A stretch of DNA of 30,280 nucleotides from HGM04593 sp964512955 (GTDB lineage Bacteria; Bacteroidota; Bacteroidia; Bacteroidales; Bacteroidaceae), in contig CAZEKX010000021.1 of NCBI GenBank assembly GCA_964512955.1, positions 1 through 30,280 of the forward strand, written 5' to 3'. Of the stretch, positions 18,329-25,420 are shown one piece after another. The position numbers and the translations under genes are program-made. Under the pieces are notes generated by a model. That model had not been told where the DNA came from and did not search any database. It saw nothing but the letters and a program-made list of their open reading frames with translations. Numbering within the stretch: position 1 is the stretch's first letter; every line of letters starts with the position of its first letter.

Positions 18329-18359
18329 TTTGTTTTTCGCAAAAAAGGAGTTATCTTTG
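18329..18359 (+). promoter_or_regulatory. greA promoter
   Basis: TTTG (18329-18332) and TATCTTTG (18352-18359) with 19 nt between them fit the Bacteroidota consensus exactly. Transcription from about 18366 would give a leader of about 75 nt. Confidence 0.78.
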
Positions 18360-18381
18360 CAACAGAAAGATATAATGATTT

Positions 18382-18414
18382 GGGTTCTGGCACTAGTGCC
18401 GGAATCCTTTGTTT
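18382..18414 (+). terminator. Terminator-like hairpin inside the greA leader
   Basis: A stem of twelve pairs, two of them G-U, is centred on 18394/18395 (left arm GGGTTCTGGCAC, right arm GTGCCGGAATCC) and is followed by TTTGTTTT. It lies about 16 nt after the predicted greA start point and 34 nt before the greA ATG. It could be an attenuator of greA or the terminator of the upstream lipoprotein gene. Confidence 0.65.
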
Positions 18415-18440
18415 TACTGTTTTATAAAATAAGGAAAGAG

Positions 18441-18902
18441 ATGAGTTATATGTCCGAAGATGGCTACAAAAAATTGTTAGCCGACTTAAAAGAATTGGAG
18501 GGCAGACGTCCCGAAATAGTGCGTCAGATAGCAGAGGCTCGCGATAAAGGAGACTTATCGGAGAATGCCGAATACGATGCGGCAAAAGAGGCACAGGGTC
18601 TTTTGGAGATGAAGATTAGTGAGTTGAAGATGATTATTGCCGATGCAAAAATAATCGACACATCGAAACTCAACACCGATAGTGTACAGGTGCTCACCAA
18701 GGTGGGTCTTAAGAATACCAAGACCGGGGCTACAATGCAATATGCAATTGTTCCCGAGAGTGAGGCAAACCTTCGTGAAGGAAAAATCTCCATCAACACT
18801 CCTATTGCCAAAGGTCTTCTTGGCAAGAAGGTAGGTGATGTTGCCGAGATAACAATTCCGCAAGGTAAGATAACACTCGAAATCACAAGTATATCTATCT
18901 AA
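18441..18902 (+). CDS. greA: Transcription elongation factor GreA
   Basis: GreA stimulates cleavage of backtracked transcripts by RNA polymerase. The N-terminal coiled coil is clear: MSEDGYKKLLADLKELEGRR, then IAEARDKGDLSENAEYDAAKE with the acidic DLSENAEYD tip. The C-terminal FKBP-like domain includes ISINTPIAKGLLGKKVGDVAEI. The frame is open from 18330, but a start at 18441 (MSYMSEDGYKK, 153 residues) gives the usual length and is preceded by AAGGAAAGAG, a good ribosome site. The upstream in-frame extension covers the promoter and hairpin and is not coding. The HIT gene follows after 12 nt. Confidence 0.95.
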   Translation: MSYMSEDGYKKLLADLKELEGRRPEIVRQIAEARDKGDLSENAEYDAAKEAQGLLEMKISELKMIIADAKIIDTSKLNTDSVQVLTKVGLKNTKTGATMQYAIVPESEANLREGKISINTPIAKGLLGKKVGDVAEITIPQGKITLEITSISI

Positions 18903-18914
18903 TACAAAAAGAAG

Positions 18915-19313
18915 ATGGCAACAATATTCAGTAGGATAGTAGCAGGTGAGATACCTAGTTATAAGGTGGCAGAAAATGAGCAGTTTTATGCTTTTCTCGA
19001 TATAAATCCTATTGTGAAAGGGCATACTCTTGTAATACCCAAACGTGAGGTAGATTATCTCTTCGACCTTGAGGACGAAGAGATAGCTGCTATGCAGGTC
19101 TTTGCAAAGAAGGTTGCTTGTGGTATTAAGAAAGCATTTCCATGTATTAAGGTGGGGCAGGCAGTATTGGGGCTCGAAGTCCCTCATGCCCATATACACC
19201 TTGTGCCAATGCAGAGTGAAAGGGATATGCTGTTTACCAATCCAAAATTGGAACTGAAACCGGAAGAGTTTCAAGAGATCGCAAGAAAAATTAACGAGGC
19301 TATTTCCGACTAA
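18915..19313 (+). CDS. HIT-family (HinT-like) nucleotide hydrolase
   Basis: This histidine-triad protein probably hydrolyses AMP-lysine or other nucleoside phosphoramidates or dinucleotides. The motif is VPHAHIHLVPM with H91, H93 and H95. The N-terminal FSRIVAGEIPSYKVAEN and AFLDINPIVKGHTLVIPK segments are family hallmarks. Its 132 residues match single-domain HIT proteins. It sits between greA and pyrC (12-nt and 30-nt gaps) and is probably co-transcribed with both. The exact substrate is not readable. Confidence 0.93.
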   Translation: MATIFSRIVAGEIPSYKVAENEQFYAFLDINPIVKGHTLVIPKREVDYLFDLEDEEIAAMQVFAKKVACGIKKAFPCIKVGQAVLGLEVPHAHIHLVPMQSERDMLFTNPKLELKPEEFQEIARKINEAISD

Positions 19314-19343
19314 TGGAGATAGCTTTTTTTGAAATTTTGAGCA

Positions 19344-20684
19344 ATGAGAGTACTCATAAAAAATGCAACGATAGTAAATGAGGGTGAGCGTTTCATAGGT
19401 TCGGTTATTATTAACGGGAAACGTATTGCCGAGGTCCTGCGTGGGAATATAAAAACATCCCGCAAGTGCGACATGTGTATAGATGCAACCGGTTTATATC
19501 TCATACCCGGAGTTATAGACGACCATGTGCATTTTCGTGAACCCGGTCTTACCTCAAAGGCTACAATCTTTAGCGAGAGTCGCGCAGCGGCGGCAGGTGG
19601 TGTAACATCGTTTATGGATATGCCCAATACTAAACCGCAAACAACCGATTTAATTGCTTTGCGCGATAAGTTCAAGTTGGCTGCAAACGATAGTGCCATA
19701 AACTATTCGTTCTATTTTGGAGTTACCAATAATAATACTAGGATGTTCGCCCGTCTTAACCCACATAAAATTTGTGGTATAAAACTTTTTATGGGGTCGA
19801 GTACCGGAAACATGCTTGTAGATGGTGATGATGTTCTGGAGTCGGTTTTTAAGAAGGCAAATCTGCTTGTCGCTGTTCATTGCGAAGATAGTCATATCAT
19901 AGCCGAAAATACAAAACGTGTTATGTCGCAAGAGGGCAACGACCCCGATGTCTCGTTCCATCCCGTTATACGTAATAGTGAGGCGTGTTATCGTTCTACA
20001 AAGAGAGCGGTTGAACTTGCGAAAAAGTATGGTACACGTTTGCATGTAATGCACATAAGTACAGCAAAGGAGTTGGAACTGCTATCGAACAATATGCCTT
20101 TGAGTGATAAACAGATAACTGCCGAGGTTACTCCTGCACATCTTCTCTTCTGCGATAATGACTACAAGGAACTGGGTACGAAAATAAAATGTAACCCTGC
20201 AATAAAGAGTGAGTACGACCGTAATGCTTTGCGTAATGCTGTTGTAAACGGAACAGTAGACCTCATAGGAACCGACCATGCCCCACATCGTATAGAGGAT
20301 AAGGTCGGCGGTGCTCTGAGTGCCGCATCGGGAATACCTACATTGCAATTCTCGCTTATTTCTATGCTGCAATTATGCAACGAGGGTGTGTTCGACATTG
20401 AAACCATTGTGCAAAAAATGTGTCATGCACCTGCCGACATCTTCGGAATAGACAAACGAGGATACATACGAAAGGGCTATTCTGCCGATATCGTATTGTT
20501 AGACCCTGCTGCTAAACATACCATTGAGAAAGGGGATATATTAAGCCAATGTGGTTGGAGTCCTTTCGAAGGTAAGACATTCGACTGGAGTGTACGACAG
20601 ACATGGGTAAATGGATTGTGCGTGTATAAGGACGGTGTAATAGATGATACTGTTCGTGGAGTTGCACTTAAATTTTCTCGATGA
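19344..20684 (+). CDS. pyrC: Dihydroorotase
   Basis: This zinc amidohydrolase interconverts carbamoyl-aspartate and dihydroorotate in de novo pyrimidine synthesis. Metal and active-site residues are visible: HVHFRE (H61, H63), the carbamylated-lysine region GIKLFMGS (K147), VHCED (H179), HIST (H237) and GTDHAPH (D311). The MPNT motif (about 93-96) is also present. The length of 446 and the motif set fit the longer dihydroorotase class rather than the E. coli PyrC type. A related hydantoinase is less likely given MPNT and HFREPG. Its stop overlaps the next start (ATGA at 20681). Confidence 0.92.
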   Translation: MRVLIKNATIVNEGERFIGSVIINGKRIAEVLRGNIKTSRKCDMCIDATGLYLIPGVIDDHVHFREPGLTSKATIFSESRAAAAGGVTSFMDMPNTKPQTTDLIALRDKFKLAANDSAINYSFYFGVTNNNTRMFARLNPHKICGIKLFMGSSTGNMLVDGDDVLESVFKKANLLVAVHCEDSHIIAENTKRVMSQEGNDPDVSFHPVIRNSEACYRSTKRAVELAKKYGTRLHVMHISTAKELELLSNNMPLSDKQITAEVTPAHLLFCDNDYKELGTKIKCNPAIKSEYDRNALRNAVVNGTVDLIGTDHAPHRIEDKVGGALSAASGIPTLQFSLISMLQLCNEGVFDIETIVQKMCHAPADIFGIDKRGYIRKGYSADIVLLDPAAKHTIEKGDILSQCGWSPFEGKTFDWSVRQTWVNGLCVYKDGVIDDTVRGVALKFSR

Positions 20685-21487
20685 AAAGGGTGGTTTTTAC
20701 GTTCAGTGGCAATCAACTTCTTCCTTATATCGATTGGAGTTATTTCTTTCATGCGTGGAGTATTCGTCCCAAAGATTATACTTCGGCAGTTGCCGGGCAA
20801 CTGAAAAAAGAGGCAGTCGAGGTGCTGAGTGAGAATGTAACTGTAAGTGCAGTGTTCGCCCTTTGTGATGCCCATAGCAGTAACGAAGATATTATAATAG
20901 AGGGGGTACATCTGCCTCTGCTTCGTCAGCAACATACCGATAGCACAAACCCAAACCTGTGTTTGAGCGATTTTATATCACCAAAGAGCGACAGGATTGG
21001 CCTCTTTGCAACAAGCACCGGGCTCGAAGAGAGTGTTACGCCGGAATCCAACGACTCCTATCGTCGTATGTTGGTACAAACCGTAGCCGACTGTCTTGCG
21101 GAATCTGCAGCATCTCTGCTTCATAAAATGGTGCGTACCGATGCTGATTTATGGGGTTATGCTCCGCATGAGAATATCACTATCGAAGAGATGAATTGTG
21201 AACATTTTCAAGGAATACGCCCTGCGGTTGGCTATCCATCACTCCCCGATCAGTCTGTGATATTTGTCCTCGACGAAATATTAAATTTAAGCGAAATAGG
21301 TATAGAACTTACAGACGCAGGTGCCATGCGCCCTCATGCTTCGGTGTGTGGTTTAATGTTCGCCCATCCGCTTGCCCGATACTTTTCTGTTGGCAATATA
21401 TCCGATGAACAACTGAACGATTATGCAGAACGACGCGCTGTTCCTGTTGAATATTTGAAGAAATTTCTAATAAGAAATGCAATGTGA
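20681..21487 (+). CDS. Free-standing MetH reactivation (AdoMet-binding) domain protein
   Basis: The 268 residues match the C-terminal activation domain of cobalamin-dependent methionine synthase, which binds S-adenosylmethionine and remethylates oxidised cob(II)alamin. Diagnostic segments are LPYIDWSYFFHAW (about 14-26), LSDFISPK, IGLFATSTGLEE, WGYAPHENITIEE, GIRPAVGYPSLPDQS (178-192, containing the AdoMet-binding RPxxGY motif) and ELTDAGAMRPHASVCGL. None of the homocysteine, folate or cobalamin domains is present, so it should work in trans with a shortened MetH encoded elsewhere. It is translationally coupled to pyrC by a 4-nt overlap. Confidence 0.9.
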   Translation: MKRVVFTFSGNQLLPYIDWSYFFHAWSIRPKDYTSAVAGQLKKEAVEVLSENVTVSAVFALCDAHSSNEDIIIEGVHLPLLRQQHTDSTNPNLCLSDFISPKSDRIGLFATSTGLEESVTPESNDSYRRMLVQTVADCLAESAASLLHKMVRTDADLWGYAPHENITIEEMNCEHFQGIRPAVGYPSLPDQSVIFVLDEILNLSEIGIELTDAGAMRPHASVCGLMFAHPLARYFSVGNISDEQLNDYAERRAVPVEYLKKFLIRNAM

Positions 21488-21536
21488 TGAAAAAATACTA
21501 TCTTAGCAACGGATTTTAACAAATATAAAAAGTATT

Positions 21537-22265
21537 ATGAGAAAAATTCTATTTCCTTTATATGTACTTTACCAAGTATGTTTTGCATGGTGGATAGGTA
21601 TAATTGCAACAATGATTACATCTATTCTTATTTTAGTATTTGGAAAGTATATACCTGTTAAAAATGGCGATTATTATCCGGCTCTTGTATGGTGTCGTTT
21701 CATGTGTCTTTTATTCCTTATACCGGTAAAGGTTAAAGGACGCGAGAATGTCGATTATAGCAAAAATCATATTTTTGTGGCAAACCATCAAAGTATGTTC
21801 GATATTTTTGCATTGTACGGTTATATAAATCAAAACTTCAAGTGGATGATGAAGGATGCTTTGCGCAAAGTGCCTATCTTGGGTAAGGCGTGTGCCGAAA
21901 CAGACCATATATATGTGAATAGAACAACTCCGCAGAAGGATATTCTTAGAAAAGCACAAAGCATTCTCAAAAGTGGTAAATCCATGACAATATTTGCCGA
22001 GGGAACCCGTACTGCAACCGGAAAATTAGGTCGTTTCAAGAAGGGTGCGTTTGTTGTTGCAAGCCTTACACGTAGCGACATAATACCAATAGCAATCGAA
22101 GGCTCATACGATATTATGCCGAAAGATGCAATATTCATGCGTTGGTCACCGATAACGGTTACATTCCATAAGCCAATAGAATTGCAGGGTAAGGGTTCCG
22201 ATGCTGTCGATAATCTTATGGCAGAAACTCGTTCTGTGATTGCCAAAACTCTTGGTGAAGAATAA
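21537..22265 (+). CDS. plsC: 1-acyl-sn-glycerol-3-phosphate acyltransferase
   Basis: This inner-membrane enzyme acylates lysophosphatidate to phosphatidate. It has an N-terminal hydrophobic stretch (about 8-38), the catalytic NHQSMFD (83-89, an NHxxxxD motif), and the acceptor-binding FAEGTRT (around 155-158). A later segment, IPIAIEGS, is also conserved. The 242 residues are the normal length. It follows the MetH-domain gene by 49 nt in the same direction and is the last gene of the plus-strand run. Confidence 0.92.
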   Translation: MRKILFPLYVLYQVCFAWWIGIIATMITSILILVFGKYIPVKNGDYYPALVWCRFMCLLFLIPVKVKGRENVDYSKNHIFVANHQSMFDIFALYGYINQNFKWMMKDALRKVPILGKACAETDHIYVNRTTPQKDILRKAQSILKSGKSMTIFAEGTRTATGKLGRFKKGAFVVASLTRSDIIPIAIEGSYDIMPKDAIFMRWSPITVTFHKPIELQGKGSDAVDNLMAETRSVIAKTLGEE

Positions 22266-22288
22266 AATAAAAATATAATCATAGATTA

Positions 22289-22332
22289 TATGAGGCTGGC
22301 TAAAAGTCGTAAGGCAATTAGCCAGCCTCATA
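22289..22332. terminator. Hairpin after plsC, possible bidirectional terminator
   Basis: A 15-bp perfect stem TATGAGGCTGGCTAA / TTAGCCAGCCTCATA with a 14-nt loop lies between convergent plsC (ends 22265) and the LolD-type gene (ends 22434). The U tract is weak on the plus strand and better on the minus strand. Confidence 0.6.
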
Positions 22333-22433
22333 CCAACATTGGAAAAATAACAAGTAAGACAACTTATACTTTGTCTCGTATTTATGACTGTCGATAGTTT
22401 AAAAGGTAAAATGTCTATACTGTTATTTTATGG

Positions 22434-23099
22434 TTATTTAACAATTGAACTTACGATGGTGCCATCGAGCATCTGTATTGTGCGGTCGGTAATGGCTGCA
22501 AGTTTCTCATCGTGAGTAACAATCAAAAAAGTTTGTCCGAAACGGTCGCGTAATTCAAAGAACAGACGATGCAGTTCTTCTTTGTTATGGCTATCGAGGC
22601 TTCCCGACGGCTCATCGGCAAGAATTAAGTCGGGATGGTTTATTAATGCACGTGCAACGGCAACACGTTGGTTTTCGCCACCCGACATCTGTGTCGGCTT
22701 ATGGTCGGCACGTTCTTCAAGCCCCATCAGTTTAAGCAACTCCATAGCCTCCTTTACGGCATCGTGTTGGTTACGTCCTGCTATCAGTGCCGGAATAGTG
22801 ATGTTTTCAACTGCTGTAAACTCCGGTAATAGTTGATGGAACTGAAATACGAAACCTATATGTTTGTTCCTGAATTTTGCCAATTCTTTTGCACTCATGG
22901 TACAAAGGTTTCTACCGTTGAAATGTATGGAACCGCTATCGGGGCGGTCCAATGTCCCAATAAGTTGCAAAAGCGTAGTCTTGCCTGCACCGCTCGGTCC
23001 GACAATGCTTATAACCTCTCCTTTTTCTATTTGCAGGTCTACCCCCTTGAGTACCTTCAGGCTGTCGAAACTTTTTGTAACACCTTTTATCTCAATCAT
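22434..23099 (-). CDS. ABC transporter ATPase, LolD/MacB-like
   Basis: This ATPase belongs to the family that drives lipoprotein release (LolD) or MacB/FtsE-type mechanical transport. It has Walker A GPSGAGKT (34-41), Q-loop Q86, signature MSGGENQR (138-145), Walker B LILADEPSG (158-166) and the switch histidine in IVTHDE (H196). The frame stays open upstream to 23261, but that part is antisense-like in content and overlaps tcdA. The ATG at 23099 (MIEIKGVTKSF, 221 residues) gives the correct length and overlaps the tcdA stop by four bases. No permease gene is adjacent, as is common for LolD in Bacteroidota; the specific substrate is inference. Confidence 0.88.
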   Translation of the reverse strand: MIEIKGVTKSFDSLKVLKGVDLQIEKGEVISIVGPSGAGKTTLLQLIGTLDRPDSGSIHFNGRNLCTMSAKELAKFRNKHIGFVFQFHQLLPEFTAVENITIPALIAGRNQHDAVKEAMELLKLMGLEERADHKPTQMSGGENQRVAVARALINHPDLILADEPSGSLDSHNKEELHRLFFELRDRFGQTFLIVTHDEKLAAITDRTIQMLDGTIVSSIVK

Positions 23100-23803
23100 A
23101 TATTTCGTATTATATATTCTGTTAAATAACATCCGAATGTGGCAGTGAAGTAACCTATTGAACCAATTATCGGTTTCCCACCCTGTGGGTTGGGCTTTAT
23201 GGCATTGCTGTCGGGTTGTTCCATGCTGAATATTACCGGTAGGTGATACTTCCCACGCCACTCCCTTAATTCCCTACGCAGGTTCTTTGCAAGGGTGCAA
23301 TGCTCGGTTTTCCACAGGTCGCCGGTACGTATCTGCGATAGGTCGCTCTTAGCCCCTGCTCCCATACTCGATACAATTCTGCGGTTATATTGCCAACATG
23401 TGGTTATAAGTGCTGCTTTCGACTTAAGAGTATCTATGGCATCGACCACAAAATCGAACTCATGTTCGTTTATCAGTGCCGTAATATTATCTTCGTCGAC
23501 AAATATATTCTTCTTTATAATTGCAACTGTAGGGTTTATGGCAAGCAGGCGTTCTGCCACAATATCACATTTGCTTATGCCCACTGTATTGTGCAGTGCC
23601 GGCATCTGACGGTTTATATTGGTTATGTCTACTGTGTCGGCATCTACAAGGGTGAATGAACCCACGCCTGCACGACAAAGCATCTCGGCACTCCATGAAC
23701 CTACACCGCCCAAACCCACAATAAGTATATGTGCCTGTTTGAGTCGTTCTTGTTTCTCTTTGCCCAACAACAATTCTCCACGTTGTAACCAATCTTTTTC
23801 CAT
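23096..23803 (-). CDS. tcdA: tRNA threonylcarbamoyladenosine dehydratase (E1-like)
   Basis: This ATP-dependent E1-like enzyme cyclises t6A37 of tRNAs to ct6A. It shows the adenylation-domain loop VGLGGVGSWSAE (GLGGVGS 30-36), the DADTVDITNINRQ segment, and the TcdA-type SSMGAGAKSDLSQIRTGDLWKTEHC run. The 235 residues fit the family (about 230-270), which separates it from ThiF and MoeB: it lacks their C-terminal CxxC zinc pair. It is translationally coupled to the downstream ATPase gene. Its promoter would lie in or beside the 85-bp repeat array. Confidence 0.9.
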   Translation of the reverse strand: MEKDWLQRGELLLGKEKQERLKQAHILIVGLGGVGSWSAEMLCRAGVGSFTLVDADTVDITNINRQMPALHNTVGISKCDIVAERLLAINPTVAIIKKNIFVDEDNITALINEHEFDFVVDAIDTLKSKAALITTCWQYNRRIVSSMGAGAKSDLSQIRTGDLWKTEHCTLAKNLRRELREWRGKYHLPVIFSMEQPDSNAIKPNPQGGKPIIGSIGYFTATFGCYLTEYIIRNI

Positions 23804-23811
23804 TTCCGGTT

Positions 23812-24013
23812 GCTATGTTCGTGATTATATCGCAAAAATAGTAACAAACGAGCGAGAAATATGGAGTTTACTCCAATATTTTTCAAAGCGAGTACAGTCT
23901 ATGTTCGCGGTTTACCGCAAAAATAGTGAACAAACGAGTGAGAAATATGGAGTTTACTCCAATATTTTCAAAGCGAGTACAGTCTATGTTCGCGGTTTAC
24001 CGCAAAAATAGTA
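23812..24013. repeat. Nested tandem repeat: two 85-bp units, each of two ~42-bp half units
   Basis: Units run 23831-23915 and 23916-24000, followed by a partial third (CGCAAAAATAGT from 24001). They differ by one substitution and compensating single-base indels. Each unit contains two halves of similar plan: an A-rich start, CAAA(G)CGAGT, TATG, then a 12-bp palindrome (GGAGTTTACTCC in the first half, GCGGTTTACCGC in the second). A decayed half-unit tail precedes the array (CTATGTTCG...ATCGC, about 23813-23833). Unit length is not a multiple of three. The array fills most of the 302-nt gap between divergent tcdA and asd. Each boundary also carries TATTTTTG, a -7-like box, reading toward tcdA. 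Confidence 0.85.
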
Positions 24014-24105
24014 AAAAAACAGGTGTACTACATGATAAATAAAAAATTCTTAATAACTTTGCGCCCGAAAATAATGATATTAATATAGTATAAAATATTG
24101 AAAAT

Positions 24106-25113
24106 ATGAAAATAGCAATTGTTGGTGTCAGTGGAGCAGTGGGACAAGAATTCCTGCGTGTTCTCGATGAAAGAAATTTCCCCTTCGACGAGTTGGTGCT
24201 TTTTGGCTCGGCTCGCAGTGCAGGGCAGGTATATACATTTCGTGGTGTAGATTATGTGGTAAAAGAACTTCAGCATAACGACGATTTCAAAGGTATAGAT
24301 TATGCGTTTGTGTCGGCAGGTGGCGGAGTATCCAAGGATTTTGCCGAGACAATAACCAAGCATGGCACAATTATGATAGATAACTCGAGCGCGTTCCGCA
24401 TGGATAGCGATGTTCCTCTTGTTGTTCCCGAGGTAAACCCTACCGATGCATACAACACTCCTCGTAATATCATAGCCAACCCCAACTGTACAACCATTCA
24501 AATGGTGGTGGCTCTTAAGGCTATTGAAAATCTCTCACACATTAAGCGTGTGCATGCCTCTACATATCAGGCTGCCAGTGGTGCCGGAGCATCGGCTATG
24601 GCAGAACTCTATGAGCAATACCGTCAGGTGCTTGCCGGTGAAGAACCTACAGTAGAGAAGTTTGCATATCAGTTGGCATTTAATGTAATACCTCAGATAG
24701 ATGTCTTCACCGACAACGGTTATACAAAAGAGGAGATGAAGATGTACAACGAGACACGCAAAATTATGCACTCCGACATAGAGGTTAGTGCAATGTGTGT
24801 ACGTGTGCCTGCATTACGTTCACATTCTCAAGCGTTGTGGATTGAGACAGAAACTCCTCTTACTGTGGAGCAGGTTCGCGAGGCAATTGCCGGCGGTGAG
24901 GGTCTTGTGCTCATGGATAATCCAGCCGAGAAGGAGTATCCCATGCCGTTGTTCCTTGCCGGTGCCGACCCTGTATATGTGGGACGTATTCGTAAGGACC
25001 TTACCAATCCCTGTGGTATTACTTTGTGGGTGGTAGGCGACCAAATTAAGAAAGGTGCTGCTTTGAATGCTGTTCAAATAGCGGAGTTCCTTATAAAGAA
25101 TCCCAAGAAGTAG
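24106..25113 (+). CDS. asd: Aspartate-semialdehyde dehydrogenase
   Basis: This NADPH enzyme makes aspartate semialdehyde, the branch point to lysine/DAP and to threonine and methionine. The Rossmann loop GVSGAVGQ (7-14), the DNSSAFRMD segment, the catalytic cysteine in NPNCTTIQ (C128) and the RSHSQALW histidine region are present. The 335 residues match the family. A candidate -7 box TAACTTTG lies at 24054-24061 without a clear -33 partner. A terminator follows. It is divergent from tcdA across the repeat array. Confidence 0.95.
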   Translation: MKIAIVGVSGAVGQEFLRVLDERNFPFDELVLFGSARSAGQVYTFRGVDYVVKELQHNDDFKGIDYAFVSAGGGVSKDFAETITKHGTIMIDNSSAFRMDSDVPLVVPEVNPTDAYNTPRNIIANPNCTTIQMVVALKAIENLSHIKRVHASTYQAASGAGASAMAELYEQYRQVLAGEEPTVEKFAYQLAFNVIPQIDVFTDNGYTKEEMKMYNETRKIMHSDIEVSAMCVRVPALRSHSQALWIETETPLTVEQVREAIAGGEGLVLMDNPAEKEYPMPLFLAGADPVYVGRIRKDLTNPCGITLWVVGDQIKKGAALNAVQIAEFLIKNPKK

Positions 25114-25137
25114 AAAAGATACAATATTAGTATATCT

Positions 25138-25181
25138 CATAGCCCCAAAGTTCATGAACTTTGGGGCTATGTCTGTTTTTT
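25138..25181 (+). terminator. asd terminator
   Basis: A perfect 34-bp palindrome (25138-25171; arms CATAGCCCCAAAGTTCA and its complement) is followed by TCTGTTTTTT, 24 nt after the asd stop. Confidence 0.9.
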
Positions 25182-25417
25182 ACTGATAAGTGTTGCACAT
25201 GATGTATGTTTTGAACGGTTTCGATTAAAAAATACTCCTTTTTAAAGGAATTTAAACAAATTCTAAATATTTTTATAAAAATAGTTCGCTCAGTATCAGT
25301 GTTTTTTATTTAAAAATAGTATATTTGCACAATTTTTTTAGTATCAATGCGTAACTGATGCTAAATGGCTCAAAAGAGCAAGAATTAAACAAATAACCTA
25401 GATAAAATTAAACATTT
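25182..25417 (+). promoter_or_regulatory. Promoter and structured leader of the 1201-residue surface gene
   Basis: No gene is visible in this part of the gap after asd. A dispersed AATTTAAACA motif is at 25247-25270. A -7 box TATATTTG lies at 25320-25327; the -33 region is only T-rich. Transcription from about 25334 gives a leader of about 84 nt. Near its 5' end is a 10-bp stem TTTAGTATCA/TGATGCTAAA (25337-25346 and 25356-25365, one G-U pair). The last 25 nt plus the ATG form one arm of the long inverted repeat. Confidence 0.6.
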
Positions 25418-25420
25418 ATG
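25393..25420 (+). repeat. Left arm of a 28-bp inverted repeat, ending on the start codon
   Basis: 25404-25420 is the exact reverse complement of 29224-29240 (17 bp), and 25393-25403 of 29244-29254 (11 bp). The right arm has three extra bases (AGT, 29241-29243). The last three bases of this arm are the ATG of the 1201-residue gene. Confidence 0.92.

Noticed and set aside
18330..18440. 37-codon N-terminal extension of greA
   Set aside because: It covers the promoter and leader hairpin, has no GreA similarity, and the ATG at 18441 has a good ribosome site and gives the normal length.
18555..19274. 239-codon minus-strand ORF opposite greA and the HIT gene
   Set aside because: It spans two well-recognised plus-strand genes and has low-complexity, unstructured content; a shadow ORF.
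23100..23261. 54-codon N-terminal extension of the LolD-type ATPase
   Set aside because: It lies inside tcdA in another frame and has no family similarity; the ATGA overlap at 23096-23099 is the natural start.
23619..24011. 130-codon plus-strand ORF with repeated peptide text
   Set aside because: It is antisense to tcdA and then runs into the 85-bp repeat; 85 is not a multiple of three, so the two units are read in different frames. The array is non-coding.
23812..24013. Repeat array as a CRISPR
   Set aside because: There are only two units, with no unique spacers between short constant repeats, and no cas genes.
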